In this document: positions 9,847-20,136 of the stretch, piece after piece | Position numbering within the stretch: position 1 is the first letter of the stretch | Layout of the letters: every line of letters begins with the position of its first letter | Assembly: GCF_900215215.1 (NCBI RefSeq) | Contig: NZ_OBDR01000014.1 | Coordinates: 1 to 44,510, forward strand | Length of the DNA stretch: 44,510 nucleotides | From: Methanohalophilus euhalobius | GTDB lineage: Archaea; Halobacteriota; Methanosarcinia; Methanosarcinales; Methanosarcinaceae | Reading direction: 5' to 3' | Translations under genes and position numbers: made by a program | The notes under the pieces: generated by a model | What the model saw: the letters and a program-made list of their open reading frames with translations, nothing else | Told to the model about the DNA's origin: nothing | The model's database searches: none

Positions 9847-12492
9847 TTATTTCACCTCCTTACCAGTAACAGAACTTACTATGTTATGTACCGTATCCTT
9901 ACTGTTGTAATCGCTCTTGGTAGAATCTATACCATCCTCTCCGTACTTGAATTGTACAATAACACCACGTGTCTCACGTACGGATCGATCATATTGTACT
10001 TCGAGGTCCTGAAGAGCGTTTACAAGACGACGCTGAAGATAACCGGACTGGGATGTACGCACCGCAGTATCAACAAGACCTTCCCTACCTCCCACTGCAT
10101 GGAAGAAGTATTCCGTAGGGTTTAAGCCACTCTTATAGCTGGACTTTACGAAACCATGTGCATCAGCACCAAGGTCACCTCTATCAAAGTGTGGCAGTGT
10201 ACGTCCTTCATAGCCTCTCCTGATACGCTCACCACGCACAGCCTGCTGACCCACACAGGCTGCCATCTGTGTCAGGTTCAGCATAGAACCACGTGCACCG
10301 GATTTTGCCATGATCACAGCAGAATTTTCCAGTCCCAGATGGTTTCCTGCAATGGTACCTGCATGGTCCCTCGCCTTACCCAGAGACTGCATGATCTTAA
10401 GCTCGATGGTTTCAGCGAGAGTTCGGCCCGGGAGGGGTTCAAGTTCTTTTGCTTCATAAGCTTGAATAAGTTCTGCAACTTCGTTTTCAGCCCGTTCAAG
10501 TTCCTCATCGATATTCAGTCTTGCTTCACGAGGAATGTCCTCATCACTGATACCAAAACTAAGGCCGGTACGCATCACACCACGAATCGCAAGCCGAGTC
10601 ATATCGTCCACAAACTGAGCAGCCTCGGTTGAACCATATCTTTTCACAATGGAGTCAAGTATCTTGCCCTTAAAGGCACCGATTGCTTTCTCATCGATTG
10701 TTCCGGCCACCAGTTCACCATTTTCAACCACCACATAAGAATCATACTCACAATCCCTGCCCTTGCATACATCACACTTGAAACATACATTGGCTTTAAA
10801 TTCAAGATTGAGATCATTTGGAAGAATCTGGCTGAAAATCTGTTTACCTGTCCAGAAAGGATCTCCTGCATCATTATAACCTGCAGGCTCCGGAAGCTCA
10901 CGTACTTCTGATTTACGTAAAAGTTCCAGAGCATCGTTCTTACTGATCATCTTTTCATTACGCGTCAGCAGGAACATACCTGAAATATGGTCATGAATAC
11001 CACCTATGATAGGACCGCCAAAACGAGGAGACAGGATGTTTTCCTGAACCTGCATCAAAATGCTTGCTTCCGCGCGGGATTCTTCCGTCTGCAGAACGTG
11101 CATATTCATTTCATCGCCGTCAAAGTCCGCATTGTAAGGAGGACAGACAGATGGATTAAGTTTGAACGTCTTATTTGGCAAAACCTTGACCTTATGTGCC
11201 ATTATACTCATTTTGTGAAGAGAAGGCTGCCTGTTAAAGAGAACAATGTCCCCATCCTGCATCTGCCTTTCAACTGTCCAGCCAGGTTCGAGTTTTTCAG
11301 CAAGTTCTTCTTTGTTGGCTTCGGTGATCTTGAGTCTGCGACCATCTTCACGGAATACATAATTAGCACCGGGATGAGTTTCTCCCCCTCTTGCAACATA
11401 TGCACGCATCATTTCAAGGTTTCTGGAGATAACCCTTACAGGAATTGTCATTTGCCTGGCAATTGCGTAGGGTACACCCACCTCATTGATACTAAGGTTG
11501 GGATCCGGAGACACAACCGTACGTGCAGAGAAATTCACACGTTTACCGGAAAGACTTCCCCTGAAACGACCTTCCTTTCCTTTAAGACGCTGTGTAAGAG
11601 TCTTTAGGGGACGACCAGACCTGTGTCTTGCCGGAGGAACGCCTGAAACTTCGTTGTCAAAGAACGTAGTAAGGTGATACTGCAACAGTTCCCAGAGATC
11701 CTCGATTATAAGTTGTGGTGCACCTGCATCACGATTTTCCTGAAAACGCTGGTTTATACGAATAATATCCACAAGTTTGTGAGTTAGATCATCTTCACTA
11801 CGCTGACCTGATTCCAGAGTAATAGAAGGACGAACTGTTACAGGAGGAACTGCGAGCACTGTAAGAACCATCCATTCAGGTCTTGCAGAAACAGGATCCA
11901 TACCCATGACCTTTAGGTCATCATCCGGGATATGTTCAAGACGATCACGGATTTCAGTCGGTGTCAACTTGTAATCATTCTCTATGTAATCCGAGGGTTT
12001 TTCGAATTTTATCTCAAGTTGCTCTTCACCACAATATGGGCAAATCTTGGTCTTTCGTGCTTCTTTGAATACATTATTAATCAGATCATCAGGCAGATGA
12101 CTCATTACATCCAGTTTGGCAAACTGATTAAGATAGGCCTTCTTCTGTTTGTCCTCAAGAAGAAGATGGCTGCAGTTACGACAGGTTGAACGTAGTATTT
12201 TTCTTATTACCTTATTAAATCCTACGTGTAGTACCGGTGCCACAAGTTCAATATGACCGAAGTGGCCCGGACATTCACCGGCCCTGCCTCCACAGGTCTT
12301 ACACCTCAAACCCGGATCTATAACACCCAGTCTAAGGTCCATTAAACCCATGTCAATTGGATAACCATCGTCGTCATATGTGTCAGCAGTAATAATAGAA
12401 GTAACACTCATTTTACGGATTTCCCGTGGAGACAGGAGACCGAATCTGATTGCACCAATTCTCTGGGGAATAGAGGGTATAGTATTATCCAT
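9847..12492 (-). CDS. rpoA1: DNA-directed RNA polymerase subunit A'
   Basis: The 881-residue subunit carries the catalytic Mg-binding loop NADFDGDEM (about residue 450). The N-terminal zinc motif is CKTCGGRAGECPGHFGH, and a second Cys cluster is CRNC...CPYC. The clamp, RPSITLES, bridge-helix region and QQAVRGERIRRGYEGRTLPHF are present near the C-terminus. I start at ATG 12492 (MDNTIPSIPQRIG), because GGTGATATCA lies directly before it. The upstream GTG at 12507 would overlap that site. It overlaps or closely follows rpoB' and is immediately followed by rpoA''. Confidence 0.98.
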   Translation of the reverse strand: MDNTIPSIPQRIGAIRFGLLSPREIRKMSVTSIITADTYDDDGYPIDMGLMDLRLGVIDPGLRCKTCGGRAGECPGHFGHIELVAPVLHVGFNKVIRKILRSTCRNCSHLLLEDKQKKAYLNQFAKLDVMSHLPDDLINNVFKEARKTKICPYCGEEQLEIKFEKPSDYIENDYKLTPTEIRDRLEHIPDDDLKVMGMDPVSARPEWMVLTVLAVPPVTVRPSITLESGQRSEDDLTHKLVDIIRINQRFQENRDAGAPQLIIEDLWELLQYHLTTFFDNEVSGVPPARHRSGRPLKTLTQRLKGKEGRFRGSLSGKRVNFSARTVVSPDPNLSINEVGVPYAIARQMTIPVRVISRNLEMMRAYVARGGETHPGANYVFREDGRRLKITEANKEELAEKLEPGWTVERQMQDGDIVLFNRQPSLHKMSIMAHKVKVLPNKTFKLNPSVCPPYNADFDGDEMNMHVLQTEESRAEASILMQVQENILSPRFGGPIIGGIHDHISGMFLLTRNEKMISKNDALELLRKSEVRELPEPAGYNDAGDPFWTGKQIFSQILPNDLNLEFKANVCFKCDVCKGRDCEYDSYVVVENGELVAGTIDEKAIGAFKGKILDSIVKRYGSTEAAQFVDDMTRLAIRGVMRTGLSFGISDEDIPREARLNIDEELERAENEVAELIQAYEAKELEPLPGRTLAETIELKIMQSLGKARDHAGTIAGNHLGLENSAVIMAKSGARGSMLNLTQMAACVGQQAVRGERIRRGYEGRTLPHFDRGDLGADAHGFVKSSYKSGLNPTEYFFHAVGGREGLVDTAVRTSQSGYLQRRLVNALQDLEVQYDRSVRETRGVIVQFKYGEDGIDSTKSDYNSKDTVHNIVSSVTGKEVK

Positions 12493-12503
12493 TGATATCA
12501 CCA

Positions 12504-14318
12504 TCACACAGCATCATCAAGTCTGAGCCTCGGAGCTACTCCAAGGGATTTGATTTCATCCAGCAAAAGTTTGAATGCATAGCTCATTTCTACACGGTGG
12601 ATGTCCGTTTCTGATCCACAGTTTGAACAGTACCTCACATTACGCCTGCGGTCAAAGGTCGCGATCATGCCACAATTACTACAGACAAGCTCTTCAACCT
12701 TATCAGATTCATCAAGCAACCTTTCCTTAAGGGTCATCGCTGCACCATGACCAATAAGTACATCCCTTTCCATCTCACCAAATCGCAGACCACCTTCACG
12801 GGCACGTCCTTCGGTTGGCTGGCGTGTGAGAACCTGAATTGGACCACGGGACCTTGCATGCATCTTGGATGCTACCATGTGGTGTAGCTTCTGATAAAGT
12901 ATAACACCAACAAAGATATCGGCCTGGACCTTTTTACCGGTCACACCATCATAGAAGACCTCTTTACCTGTGTGTGAAAATCCATGCTTCTGTAAGCCTG
13001 CACGCAGGTCATCTTCCTTTTCTCCGGAAAAGGCAGTTGCATTGATACGTCTTCCTTCTACAGATCCTACCTTACCACCGATCATTTCCAGAACATGTGC
13101 AACTGTCATACGTGAAGGGATTGCATGAGGATTGATTACCAGATCCGGAACCATTCCGGATTCTGTGAAGGGCATATCGTGATATGGAACTATAAGTCCG
13201 ATTACTCCTTTCTGACCGTGCCTTGAAGCAAACTTGTCACCAATCTCAGGAATCCTTTGATCCCTGACCTTTACCTTGGTGAGCCTGGTACCGTTAATGG
13301 ATTCAGTAAGCAGAACAGTATCAACCACACCTTTTTCATTGGAGCGCATGGTGATTGCACTTTCCCTTCTCTGTTCTACGGTGATACCGAAATCCGTTTG
13401 TTCTTCAAGGAAACGCGGAGGACTGGTCTTACCGATCAATACTGAATTAGGCCCAACTGTGGTCTCCGGATTGACAAGCCCGTCAACATCCAGGTTCGCA
13501 TAGGCTTCCGCACTACGTGCACCCCTGAATTCCGAATCGGGAATCTCAAATTTATCTTCCTGCCCACCGGGATAACGACGTTCTTCGCCCTCAAAAGTCC
13601 TGAGGAAGTGGCTCCTACCCAAGCCTCTTTCAATGGACCCTTTGTTAAAAACCAGTGCATCTTCAATATTATAACCTTCATAGGACATTACAGCCACAAC
13701 GAAGTTCTGACCCGCAGGCCTTTCATCAAAGTTAATTGATTCACATGTCTGCGTACGTGTGAGTGCTTTCTGGGGGTAATGTAACACGTGTGCACGAGTA
13801 TCAGGCCTGAGTTTCAGGTTGGAAGTGGACACACCAATACATTGTTTGATCATAGCCGAACCCATAGTAATCCTGGGGGATGCATTATGTTCCGGATAAG
13901 GGACCATACCTGCACAGATACCCAGAATCAGAGAGGGATCTATTTCAAGGTGTGTGTGTTTGGGAGTGATGTCACTCTCATAGAGAGCCACATATGAATT
14001 TTCTTCTTCTTCGGCATCCAGATATTCAATACGACCCTGCCTGATGAGATCTGCACTCGTCAAATCTCCGCTTTTGAGCTTATCAATATGATCTTCAGTT
14101 ACAAGAGGCAAGCCATTTTCCACTACTACAAGTGCCCTTCTTGCCCTTCCTATATCGGAATTGATGATTACTTCATGAATATCCTCATAAAGAGCCACAT
14201 TCACCTGTCTGGAAAGCATACCGGCCCTTCTCTGCTTGCGAATATCTTCCACAAGGTTGACAGGATCTGGATGTGTGCCTATAAATTCACCATTCAGGAA
14301 TACTTTAGCATCAGTCAC
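12504..14318 (-). CDS. rpoB1: DNA-directed RNA polymerase subunit B'
   Basis: This 604-residue protein is the C-terminal half of the archaeal split RpoB. It contains the hybrid-binding and active-site motifs [36 protein letters not shown], and [17 protein letters not shown]. The zinc finger is [10 protein letters not shown]...YCSNCG. The split between B'' and B' is typical of methanogens. The start is probably GTG 14318, which lies four bases after GGTGATT; a TTG at 14321 is the alternative. It overlaps the end of rpoB'' (14311-14318), so translation is coupled. Confidence 0.97.
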   Translation of the reverse strand: MTDAKVFLNGEFIGTHPDPVNLVEDIRKQRRAGMLSRQVNVALYEDIHEVIINSDIGRARRALVVVENGLPLVTEDHIDKLKSGDLTSADLIRQGRIEYLDAEEEENSYVALYESDITPKHTHLEIDPSLILGICAGMVPYPEHNASPRITMGSAMIKQCIGVSTSNLKLRPDTRAHVLHYPQKALTRTQTCESINFDERPAGQNFVVAVMSYEGYNIEDALVFNKGSIERGLGRSHFLRTFEGEERRYPGGQEDKFEIPDSEFRGARSAEAYANLDVDGLVNPETTVGPNSVLIGKTSPPRFLEEQTDFGITVEQRRESAITMRSNEKGVVDTVLLTESINGTRLTKVKVRDQRIPEIGDKFASRHGQKGVIGLIVPYHDMPFTESGMVPDLVINPHAIPSRMTVAHVLEMIGGKVGSVEGRRINATAFSGEKEDDLRAGLQKHGFSHTGKEVFYDGVTGKKVQADIFVGVILYQKLHHMVASKMHARSRGPIQVLTRQPTEGRAREGGLRFGEMERDVLIGHGAAMTLKERLLDESDKVEELVCSNCGMIATFDRRRNVRYCSNCGSETDIHRVEMSYAFKLLLDEIKSLGVAPRLRLDDAV

Positions 14319-15951
14319 CAAGAATCACCCCCTCTTTACCAAGAGGGTTCTTACCACTATCATCAGTAATATCCTGATAACCAGGGGATTTTATCAAATC
14401 ATCTACTGGCATTTCATATTCCTCTGCATCAATTCCTATCTCATTGGAATACTTAAGGATCTTTTCAGGCACATGAAGCTGCGCCGGTGCCACACCAAGT
14501 CCATAAAGCACATTTTTCACTTTATCGAAATCATCCACCCCTGTGGATAGTTCCACCATCTGGGCAAAATTTTTCACCAAACCACAGTTGGGACCTTCTG
14601 GTGTTTCTGAAGGACACAATCTGCCCCACTGAGTAGAGTGCAGATCACGGGCTTCAAAGTGAGGTTGTGCCCTGGAGAGAGGAGATATTACTCGCCTGAG
14701 GTGGGAAAGTGTAGAAATATAATCAGTACGATCAAGCAACTGGGATACCCCACTCCTTCCTCCAACCCAATTACCTGTTGCAAGTGGATGCTGGAGACGG
14801 TCGGTAAGGACATCTGCCCTAACCAATGTGGAAACATTCAATTCCCTGTTCCTCATATTTGCTCTTTCAAGCTGGTATTTGACATCACGTGTCAGGCGGT
14901 TGAAAGCCACCCTGAAGAGATCTTCCAGCAAGTCACCCGTTAGTTTCAGGCGCTTGTTGGAATAGTGATCCTTATCATCCGCACTACGACGGTCAAGAGC
15001 CAGTTCAAAACATGATTCGGCCATGCGACCCAGGAAATGGGCTTTTGCAATCCTGTCCTCCGGTTCATTACCTAGATGAGGAAGCAGATACCTGTCGATA
15101 ACATAATTTGCCCTCTTGACCTGATACTCGCTTGCCTGGCCGGAGGCCACCTTCATACCAATCTTCTCAATCGCTTCTTCTACTGTATCTACTTCCGATT
15201 CTTCGAGGTTTTCGAACATGAACTTCATTATTTCCGGATCTGTTGAAACCGTCTTGACGACATCTTCATCTGTTTCAATACCAAGAGCCCTGAGAAGAGT
15301 GATGAAATTAATCCTTCCGGAGATGGAGGGGAAAGAAACTTCCAGCAGGGCTTTCCTGCCTCTTTCAACCACCACAAGTGCCCTGTAACCTCTGCGCTGG
15401 GAGAAAACCTTTGCAACTTCTATGCGATCCCCGTAACGCTCTCCGATTTCGGCCAGTATCTTGTTGGGTGCAAGATCCTCAAGGGTCATAACTACCCTTT
15501 CGGTACCATTAACGATAAAGTAGCCTCCTGGATCAAGCGGATCCTCGCCGTGTTCGATCATTTCCTCATCATCGATTCCAACAAGATTACAGATCTCGGA
15601 TTTGATCATAACCGGTAGTTGCCCAATTTTGGCTTCCCTTGGTTCGGATTCTTCTCCACCTTTGACCACGGACATTTCGAGGAAAAGAGGAGCAGAATAA
15701 GAAAGGTTTCGAAGTCTGGCCTCATTGGGGTAGAGGTTTTCAATTGCACCATCCGCCTCCTTGACAACCGGTTTCTCAACTCTGATGCGGCCTAACTTGA
15801 CGTATATATCCTCAATGTCAGTTTCGATGAGATGTTGTTCATCGATAACTTTCTGAAGACCGCTGTTTAAGAACTTGTTATATGAATCGATGTGGTGTTG
15901 TACGATTTTATCCCTTGTGAAATAGGCTTCCGACAGAAAACTGGTATCCAA
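14311..15951 (-). CDS. rpoB2: DNA-directed RNA polymerase subunit B''
   Basis: The 546-residue N-terminal half of the second largest RNAP subunit includes the protrusion and lobe domains. Near the C-terminus it has [20 protein letters not shown] and [19 protein letters not shown], the rifampicin-region equivalent. The best start is TTG 15951, with AAGGTG about 11 nt upstream; no ATG is available in the right place. There is a 128-nt gap from rpoH, holding CTATATTAAC (near 15976-15986), which could act as an internal promoter for the large subunits. Confidence 0.96.
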   Translation of the reverse strand: MDTSFLSEAYFTRDKIVQHHIDSYNKFLNSGLQKVIDEQHLIETDIEDIYVKLGRIRVEKPVVKEADGAIENLYPNEARLRNLSYSAPLFLEMSVVKGGEESEPREAKIGQLPVMIKSEICNLVGIDDEEMIEHGEDPLDPGGYFIVNGTERVVMTLEDLAPNKILAEIGERYGDRIEVAKVFSQRRGYRALVVVERGRKALLEVSFPSISGRINFITLLRALGIETDEDVVKTVSTDPEIMKFMFENLEESEVDTVEEAIEKIGMKVASGQASEYQVKRANYVIDRYLLPHLGNEPEDRIAKAHFLGRMAESCFELALDRRSADDKDHYSNKRLKLTGDLLEDLFRVAFNRLTRDVKYQLERANMRNRELNVSTLVRADVLTDRLQHPLATGNWVGGRSGVSQLLDRTDYISTLSHLRRVISPLSRAQPHFEARDLHSTQWGRLCPSETPEGPNCGLVKNFAQMVELSTGVDDFDKVKNVLYGLGVAPAQLHVPEKILKYSNEIGIDAEEYEMPVDDLIKSPGYQDITDDSGKNPLGKEGVILGD

Positions 15952-16079
15952 AGCGATGCTAGCACCTTCTTTTAAGTTAATATAGAATATTCAGGCAAAC
16001 AACGTAGCGCATGCGAATGTAAGCGTGAGAACAAAATCAATGAACGGGACATAAACCCGGCGAATATTAGTCATGCATG

Positions 16080-16316
16080 TCATTCAATTACATACCGATA
16101 ATAGGGGGCCTCTCCTGCAGTCTGGCTTTTGCGGGTAATTTTTACTACGTCTCCCACTTCAGCACCAATTTCTTTAATAACAGGATCTTCTATCTTGATT
16201 TTAGGTAGCTGTTCCCTACCAATATTATACTCTTTAAGAACAGATTTTATTTCATCCTCATCAATAATTTCATGACGGGGAATGAATTCATGATCAAGCA
16301 GGCTGAACTTACTCAA
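16080..16316 (-). CDS. rpoH: DNA-directed RNA polymerase subunit H (Rpb5-like)
   Basis: The 78-residue protein corresponds to the C-terminal domain of eukaryal Rpb5: SLLDHEFIPRHEIID at the start and the ending EAPYYRYVIE are diagnostic. The start must be TTG 16316: a GGAGGAT site lies just before it and the length then matches archaeal RpoH. A longer frame on the same strand reads through the tRNA-Lys gene and is not real. It is the first protein gene of the rpo-str operon and sits about 50 nt downstream of tRNA-Lys, so both are probably in one primary transcript. Confidence 0.95.
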   Translation of the reverse strand: MSKFSLLDHEFIPRHEIIDEDEIKSVLKEYNIGREQLPKIKIEDPVIKEIGAEVGDVVKITRKSQTAGEAPYYRYVIE

Positions 16317-16364
16317 ATAATATCCTCCTAAAAAATCTGCAGGTAAATGTTTCCCATAATTTTG

Positions 16365-16441
<77 letters not shown>

Positions 16442-16466
16442 ACAATATTTGCTGCATACACCATTT

Positions 16467-16514
16467 ATGCCACCCTTAGGCAGCGCCAATACATGAGTGG
16501 CATTGTATATAAGG
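16467..16514 (-). promoter_or_regulatory. Promoter of tRNA-Lys/rpoH with inverted repeat
   Basis: On the minus strand CCTTATATAC (16505-16514) is a good archaeal TATA box; transcription would start near 16480. An inverted repeat of 7 bp (GTGGCAT 16497-16503 with ATGCCAC 16467-16473) brackets that point. The arrangement suggests either an operator over the start site or a hairpin leader that is removed during tRNA processing. Confidence 0.55.
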
Positions 16515-16660
16515 TTTATTGTAAGGATGTGTTTTCAGAAAATCAAATGTCTCCAAAACATTAAAAGTGAACCGCAATTCCGGCAACAAAGGAAGCAGTA
16601 GCACACCACTACAAACAAGATATTTATATCATTATTTTCCGACTTTACAAAGTTAATTGC

Positions 16661-17896
16661 TCATGTTCCACATTCCCAGCCACCCATATATTCTGCCTGT
16701 TTGGGGGAATATGAGTCTATTTCGACACCAAGAGATTCCAGTTTCAGCCTGGCCACACGCACATCCAGATCATAAGGTACCGCATGCACCCCTATGTCGA
16801 GTTTATTCTCGGCAATATAACGCGCACATTGGGCCTGGTTCGCAAAACTCATATCCATCACTTCAGCCGGATGACCATCGCCTGCAGCAAGATTTACCAA
16901 CCTGCCATCGGCAAGAACATTAATGTGTTTACCGCCTACCGTATATTCTTTGATATTTTTCCTGACATCCCTTACTGAAGAAGACAATGCAACAAGATCT
17001 TCCAGATTTATTTCCACATTGAAGTGCCCGGAATTGGCAAGTATTGCACCATCTTTCATCAACTCAAAATGATCCCTGTTCAGTACATCAGTGTTCCCAG
17101 TAGTCATCACAAAGATATCACCATAAAGAGCGGCTTTTTGCATAGGCATGACCCTGAAGCCATCCATTTTTGCTTCAAGAGCACGTATTGGATCCACTTC
17201 CGTCACAATGAGATTTGCACCCAGACCTGAAGCCCGCATCGCAGCACCACGACCACACCAGCCATAGCCACCAATGACAACGGTCTTACCCGCCACTAAC
17301 AGGTTGGTAGTCCTCATGATCGCATCCCAGGAAGATTGCCCCGTACCATAACGGTTATCAAAAAGGAATTTGGTCATAGCGTCATTTACGGCAATTACCG
17401 GCATCCTCAGGGCTCCTTCCGCTTCCATTGCCTTGAGACGATGGATTCCTGTGGTAGTTTCCTCACACCCACCCTGTATTGAATCAAGGAGTTCGGTCCT
17501 TTCCGTATGAAGCTTAAAAATCAGGTCCGCACCGTCATCGATGGTTATATCCGGATCAATATCAAGTACTCTGTCAATAGAGCCGTAATATTCCTTGCTG
17601 GAACAATCATATTTTGCAAAACAATCGATATTATCCTTCGTATCCAGAGCCATAGCCACATCATTCTGCGTACTCAGAGGATTGCAACCGGTAATAGCAA
17701 TCTCGGCGCCTCCTGCAGCAAGGGTTTCTACCAATACGGCGGTCTTTGCCTCTACATGAAGTGCCATTGCTATCCTGTGACCTTTCAGAGGTTTTTCTTC
17801 TTCGAATTCCTTCCTGATTATAGAAAGAACAGGCATATGATTCCTGGCCCACTCGATCTTTTGTTCACCAGATTCAATAAGTCCCTCATCGATCAT
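16661..17896 (-). CDS. S-inosyl-/S-adenosyl-L-homocysteine hydrolase, archaeal type
   Basis: The 411-residue protein belongs to the SAH hydrolase family but lacks the ~40-residue insert and the C-terminal ...HYRY found in the other family member at 21089. It shows CNPLSTQNDVAMAL (about 75-88), EETTTGIHRL, KFLFDNRYGTGQS, and the NAD-binding Rossmann motif GGYGWCGRGAAMRA near 215. It ends with WECGT. In Methanocaldococcus the archaeal-type enzyme prefers S-inosylhomocysteine, made by the deaminase DadD, and yields homocysteine plus inosine. The ATG at 17896 is preferred, since GAGGT lies 5 nt upstream and overlaps the upstream ATG at 17908. Whether this copy uses SAH, SIH or both cannot be told from sequence. 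Confidence 0.88.
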   Translation of the reverse strand: MIDEGLIESGEQKIEWARNHMPVLSIIRKEFEEEKPLKGHRIAMALHVEAKTAVLVETLAAGGAEIAITGCNPLSTQNDVAMALDTKDNIDCFAKYDCSSKEYYGSIDRVLDIDPDITIDDGADLIFKLHTERTELLDSIQGGCEETTTGIHRLKAMEAEGALRMPVIAVNDAMTKFLFDNRYGTGQSSWDAIMRTTNLLVAGKTVVIGGYGWCGRGAAMRASGLGANLIVTEVDPIRALEAKMDGFRVMPMQKAALYGDIFVMTTGNTDVLNRDHFELMKDGAILANSGHFNVEINLEDLVALSSSVRDVRKNIKEYTVGGKHINVLADGRLVNLAAGDGHPAEVMDMSFANQAQCARYIAENKLDIGVHAVPYDLDVRVARLKLESLGVEIDSYSPKQAEYMGGWECGT

Positions 17897-18260
17897 ACAA
17901 TACCTCATTTGATAATGATTCTATAGAAAAACTATTTACAATTTCTAATCCCACACAAAGGAAACACCGACAATATTTGGGAAAAACAAAAACTGATGAA
18001 TGAATATACTTTGTCTGTAAAATACTTAAACCTTATTAATGCAACCATAGACGTCACGACAGGTTGCAATATTGCAACCCGCACTTGTAAATTAACCAAA
18101 AATGCAAATAACCCCAAAATTCCCAAATCATTTGCATGTGTAATTGCAACATAAGCAACCCCATCAATACAAATACAAATAGCTCCAAATAAACAAAATA
18201 AGAAGAAATTATGGTGTAATAGACCAGAACTTCTTCCACCTGAAATTAGTCCGATTTTGT
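17897..18260. other. Intergenic region with promoter and several inverted repeats
   Basis: There is no convincing gene here. On the minus strand GGTTTAAGTATTTTAC (18017-18032) looks like a TATA box for the hydrolase gene, with a start near 18000 and a leader of about 100 nt. Upstream are GCAACC-type half-sites at 18041, 18062-18079 and 18146-18160, and an 8-bp inverted pair ATGCAAAT (18102-18109)/ATTTGCAT (18130-18137). The 3' end of the betaine operon also falls in here, but I see no strong terminator. Confidence 0.5.
18062..18079. promoter_or_regulatory. 18-bp perfect palindrome, candidate operator
   Basis: GGTTGCAATATTGCAACC is perfectly self-complementary and lies about 30 bp upstream of the TATA box of the hydrolase gene, where archaeal activators usually bind. 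Further GCAAC(C) half-sites at 18041-18046, 18146-18150 and 18155-18160 support a DNA-binding protein site rather than an RNA hairpin. Confidence 0.5.
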
Positions 18261-19196
18261 TTAAAAGACCGTACCGAAGGCTTCCTTGAAACGTCTCTTG
18301 AAATCTGCTAGCTTAAAGTGATGGTTCTGGGTACCCTGGTGTTCAATTTTTATAGCACCCATCAAAGATGCAATCCGTCCTGTGGTTTCCCAATCCAGGT
18401 CATTTGTTAGACCATAGAGCAAGCCAGCACGATATGCGTCCCCACAACCCGTGGGATCCTGCAAAGCAGCTGGTTTGGCAGCAGGAATCTGGATTACCTC
18501 CCCGTCTTTATAGATCAATGAACCTTCCGGACCTTTTGTAACTATAAGAGCTTTGAGCTTTGCAGATATCTCCTCCTGACTCTTGCCAGTCCTCTCTTGA
18601 ATCAATTGCCACTCATAGTCGTTAACTGTCAACCAGGTAGCCTGCTCTATGAATTCCATCAATTCATCACCATCAAACATAGGCAGGCCCTGACCGGGGT
18701 CAAAGATGAAAGGTATACCCGCACTCACAAATTCCCGTGCGTGCTGAATCATACCCTCCCTGCCATCCGGTGATACAATGCCCACCGCAGGATCATTTAC
18801 ATCAAGTACTGAATAATTATGAGAATAGTTCATTGCCCCGGGATGGAAGGCAGTTATCTGGTTGTCATCCATATCTGTTGTAATGAAAGCCTGTGCTGTA
18901 AATGTGCCATCAACCACATTCACATGTTCCCGGTTGATACCCTTCTCATCCATCCATTTTGCATAATCCTCAAAATCTGTACCAACCGTCCCCATCGGGA
19001 GGGGATTACCACCTAGTAACTTGAGATTATAGGCTATGTTTCCCGCACAACCTCCAAACTCACGACGCAGTTCAGGTACAAGGAATGACACATTTAATAT
19101 ATGCACTTTATCCGGCAAAATATGATTCTTGAACTGGTCATTAAAAACCATGATATTATCAAAAGCAAAAGATCCACAAATTAAAGCTTTGTCCAT
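18261..19196 (-). CDS. PfkB-family kinase, probable adenosine kinase
   Basis: The 311-residue protein is a ribokinase/PfkB sugar or nucleoside kinase. The N-terminal GGCAGNIAYNLKLLGG (about 48-63) is the first signature; DPTGCGDAYRAGLLYG (about 247-262) is the second, and its Asp253 is the catalytic base. Proteins with the segments ILPDKVHILNVSFLVPELRREFGG and ITAFHPGAMN resemble, from memory, a bacterial group annotated as carbohydrate or adenosine kinase. Its position at the end of the metK-ahcY-gsmt-sdmt series, 79 nt after sdmt, suggests that it phosphorylates the adenosine released by AhcY and so pulls SAH hydrolysis forward. The substrate is an inference. Shine-Dalgarno AGGAGT precedes ATG. 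Confidence 0.85.
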   Translation of the reverse strand: MDKALICGSFAFDNIMVFNDQFKNHILPDKVHILNVSFLVPELRREFGGCAGNIAYNLKLLGGNPLPMGTVGTDFEDYAKWMDEKGINREHVNVVDGTFTAQAFITTDMDDNQITAFHPGAMNYSHNYSVLDVNDPAVGIVSPDGREGMIQHAREFVSAGIPFIFDPGQGLPMFDGDELMEFIEQATWLTVNDYEWQLIQERTGKSQEEISAKLKALIVTKGPEGSLIYKDGEVIQIPAAKPAALQDPTGCGDAYRAGLLYGLTNDLDWETTGRIASLMGAIKIEHQGTQNHHFKLADFKRRFKEAFGTVF

Positions 19197-19275
19197 TTAT
19201 ATGTACTCCTAAATTATGATTCTAGTTTGAATTATAGACCATCCATATGAAAATAAAAAAAGGTAATTATTCCAA

Positions 19276-20112
19276 TTATTTTTTACGTAAGTGGAATATA
19301 CCCCAGGTAAGATATCCGTTATTACCACCGTGTACCCAGTGATTGAGACCCTGTTTCATATTATTGATGTAGTTCTGACTGACTACCCTGGAGAGCTCAT
19401 CTTCCTGGCTTTCAGTTTCTTTCAACACTCTTCCATAATGAGTCGGCAGCTGGGAAGCATGTTCCTCAAATTCAATTTCCTTCATACCATACTTTTTGGC
19501 AGATTCCCGATAAAAACCGGGTGAACCGAGAGATTCCAGATGGATACGGTCCAGTATTGGTTGCAAGACCCCTTCCGGACAATCGTCAGTCTGCATCGGA
19601 TCAGTAAATACAAAATCTCCGCCACTTTTCAGCACACGGGCAACTTCTTTGAGAACCTGTTCACGATTACCACTATGAAGGATTGCATCCTGGGACCACA
19701 CTACATCGAAAGAGAAATCGGGATAGGGAATTTCTTCAAAGCTACCATCAACAACTGTTATAAGATGGTCAAGACCCTGATCTTCATTCATTTTTCGGTC
19801 GCGTTCATTTTCTACTTCACTCAAATTAAGAGCAACTACCTGACATCCATATTTTTTGGCCAGATACCTGGCAGCTCCACCATAACCAGCTCCGATATCC
19901 AGAATCTTACTATCCTTATCCAGATTGCTTATTTTTGATGCCATCCTTTCAATTGTACGTCGACTGGCGTCAAATATTGGTTCATCTTCTGAATTATAGA
20001 GACCAACATGGATATCCTCGCCGCCCCAAATGGTAAAGTAAAAATTGTCGGCGTCATCGCTGTTGTAGTATTCCTGTGCTTTATCTACTGCGGTTTTTTG
20101 GTTTTCAGACAT
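19276..20112 (-). CDS. sdmt: Sarcosine/dimethylglycine N-methyltransferase
   Basis: The 278-residue SAM-dependent methyltransferase converts sarcosine to dimethylglycine and dimethylglycine to glycine betaine. Motif I is ILDIGAGYGGAARYLA at about 70-85, with LNLSEVENERDR (acidic end of strand 2) and WSQDAILHSGNREQVLKEVARVLKSGG as the later motifs. It matches the enzyme type characterised in Methanohalophilus portucalensis and halophilic bacteria. It is placed 24 nt after gsmt, so both are almost certainly cotranscribed. The product betaine accumulates as an osmolyte. Confidence 0.93.
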   Translation of the reverse strand: MSENQKTAVDKAQEYYNSDDADNFYFTIWGGEDIHVGLYNSEDEPIFDASRRTIERMASKISNLDKDSKILDIGAGYGGAARYLAKKYGCQVVALNLSEVENERDRKMNEDQGLDHLITVVDGSFEEIPYPDFSFDVVWSQDAILHSGNREQVLKEVARVLKSGGDFVFTDPMQTDDCPEGVLQPILDRIHLESLGSPGFYRESAKKYGMKEIEFEEHASQLPTHYGRVLKETESQEDELSRVVSQNYINNMKQGLNHWVHGGNNGYLTWGIFHLRKK

Positions 20113-20136
20113 GTTGAATTCATCTTCCCATATTTT

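Noticed and set aside
17932-18239. Two hydrophobic 61-64 residue frames on the minus strand
   Set aside because: They overlap each other in different frames, start in GTG/ATG without clear ribosome sites, and cover the palindromes and TATA box of the hydrolase promoter.
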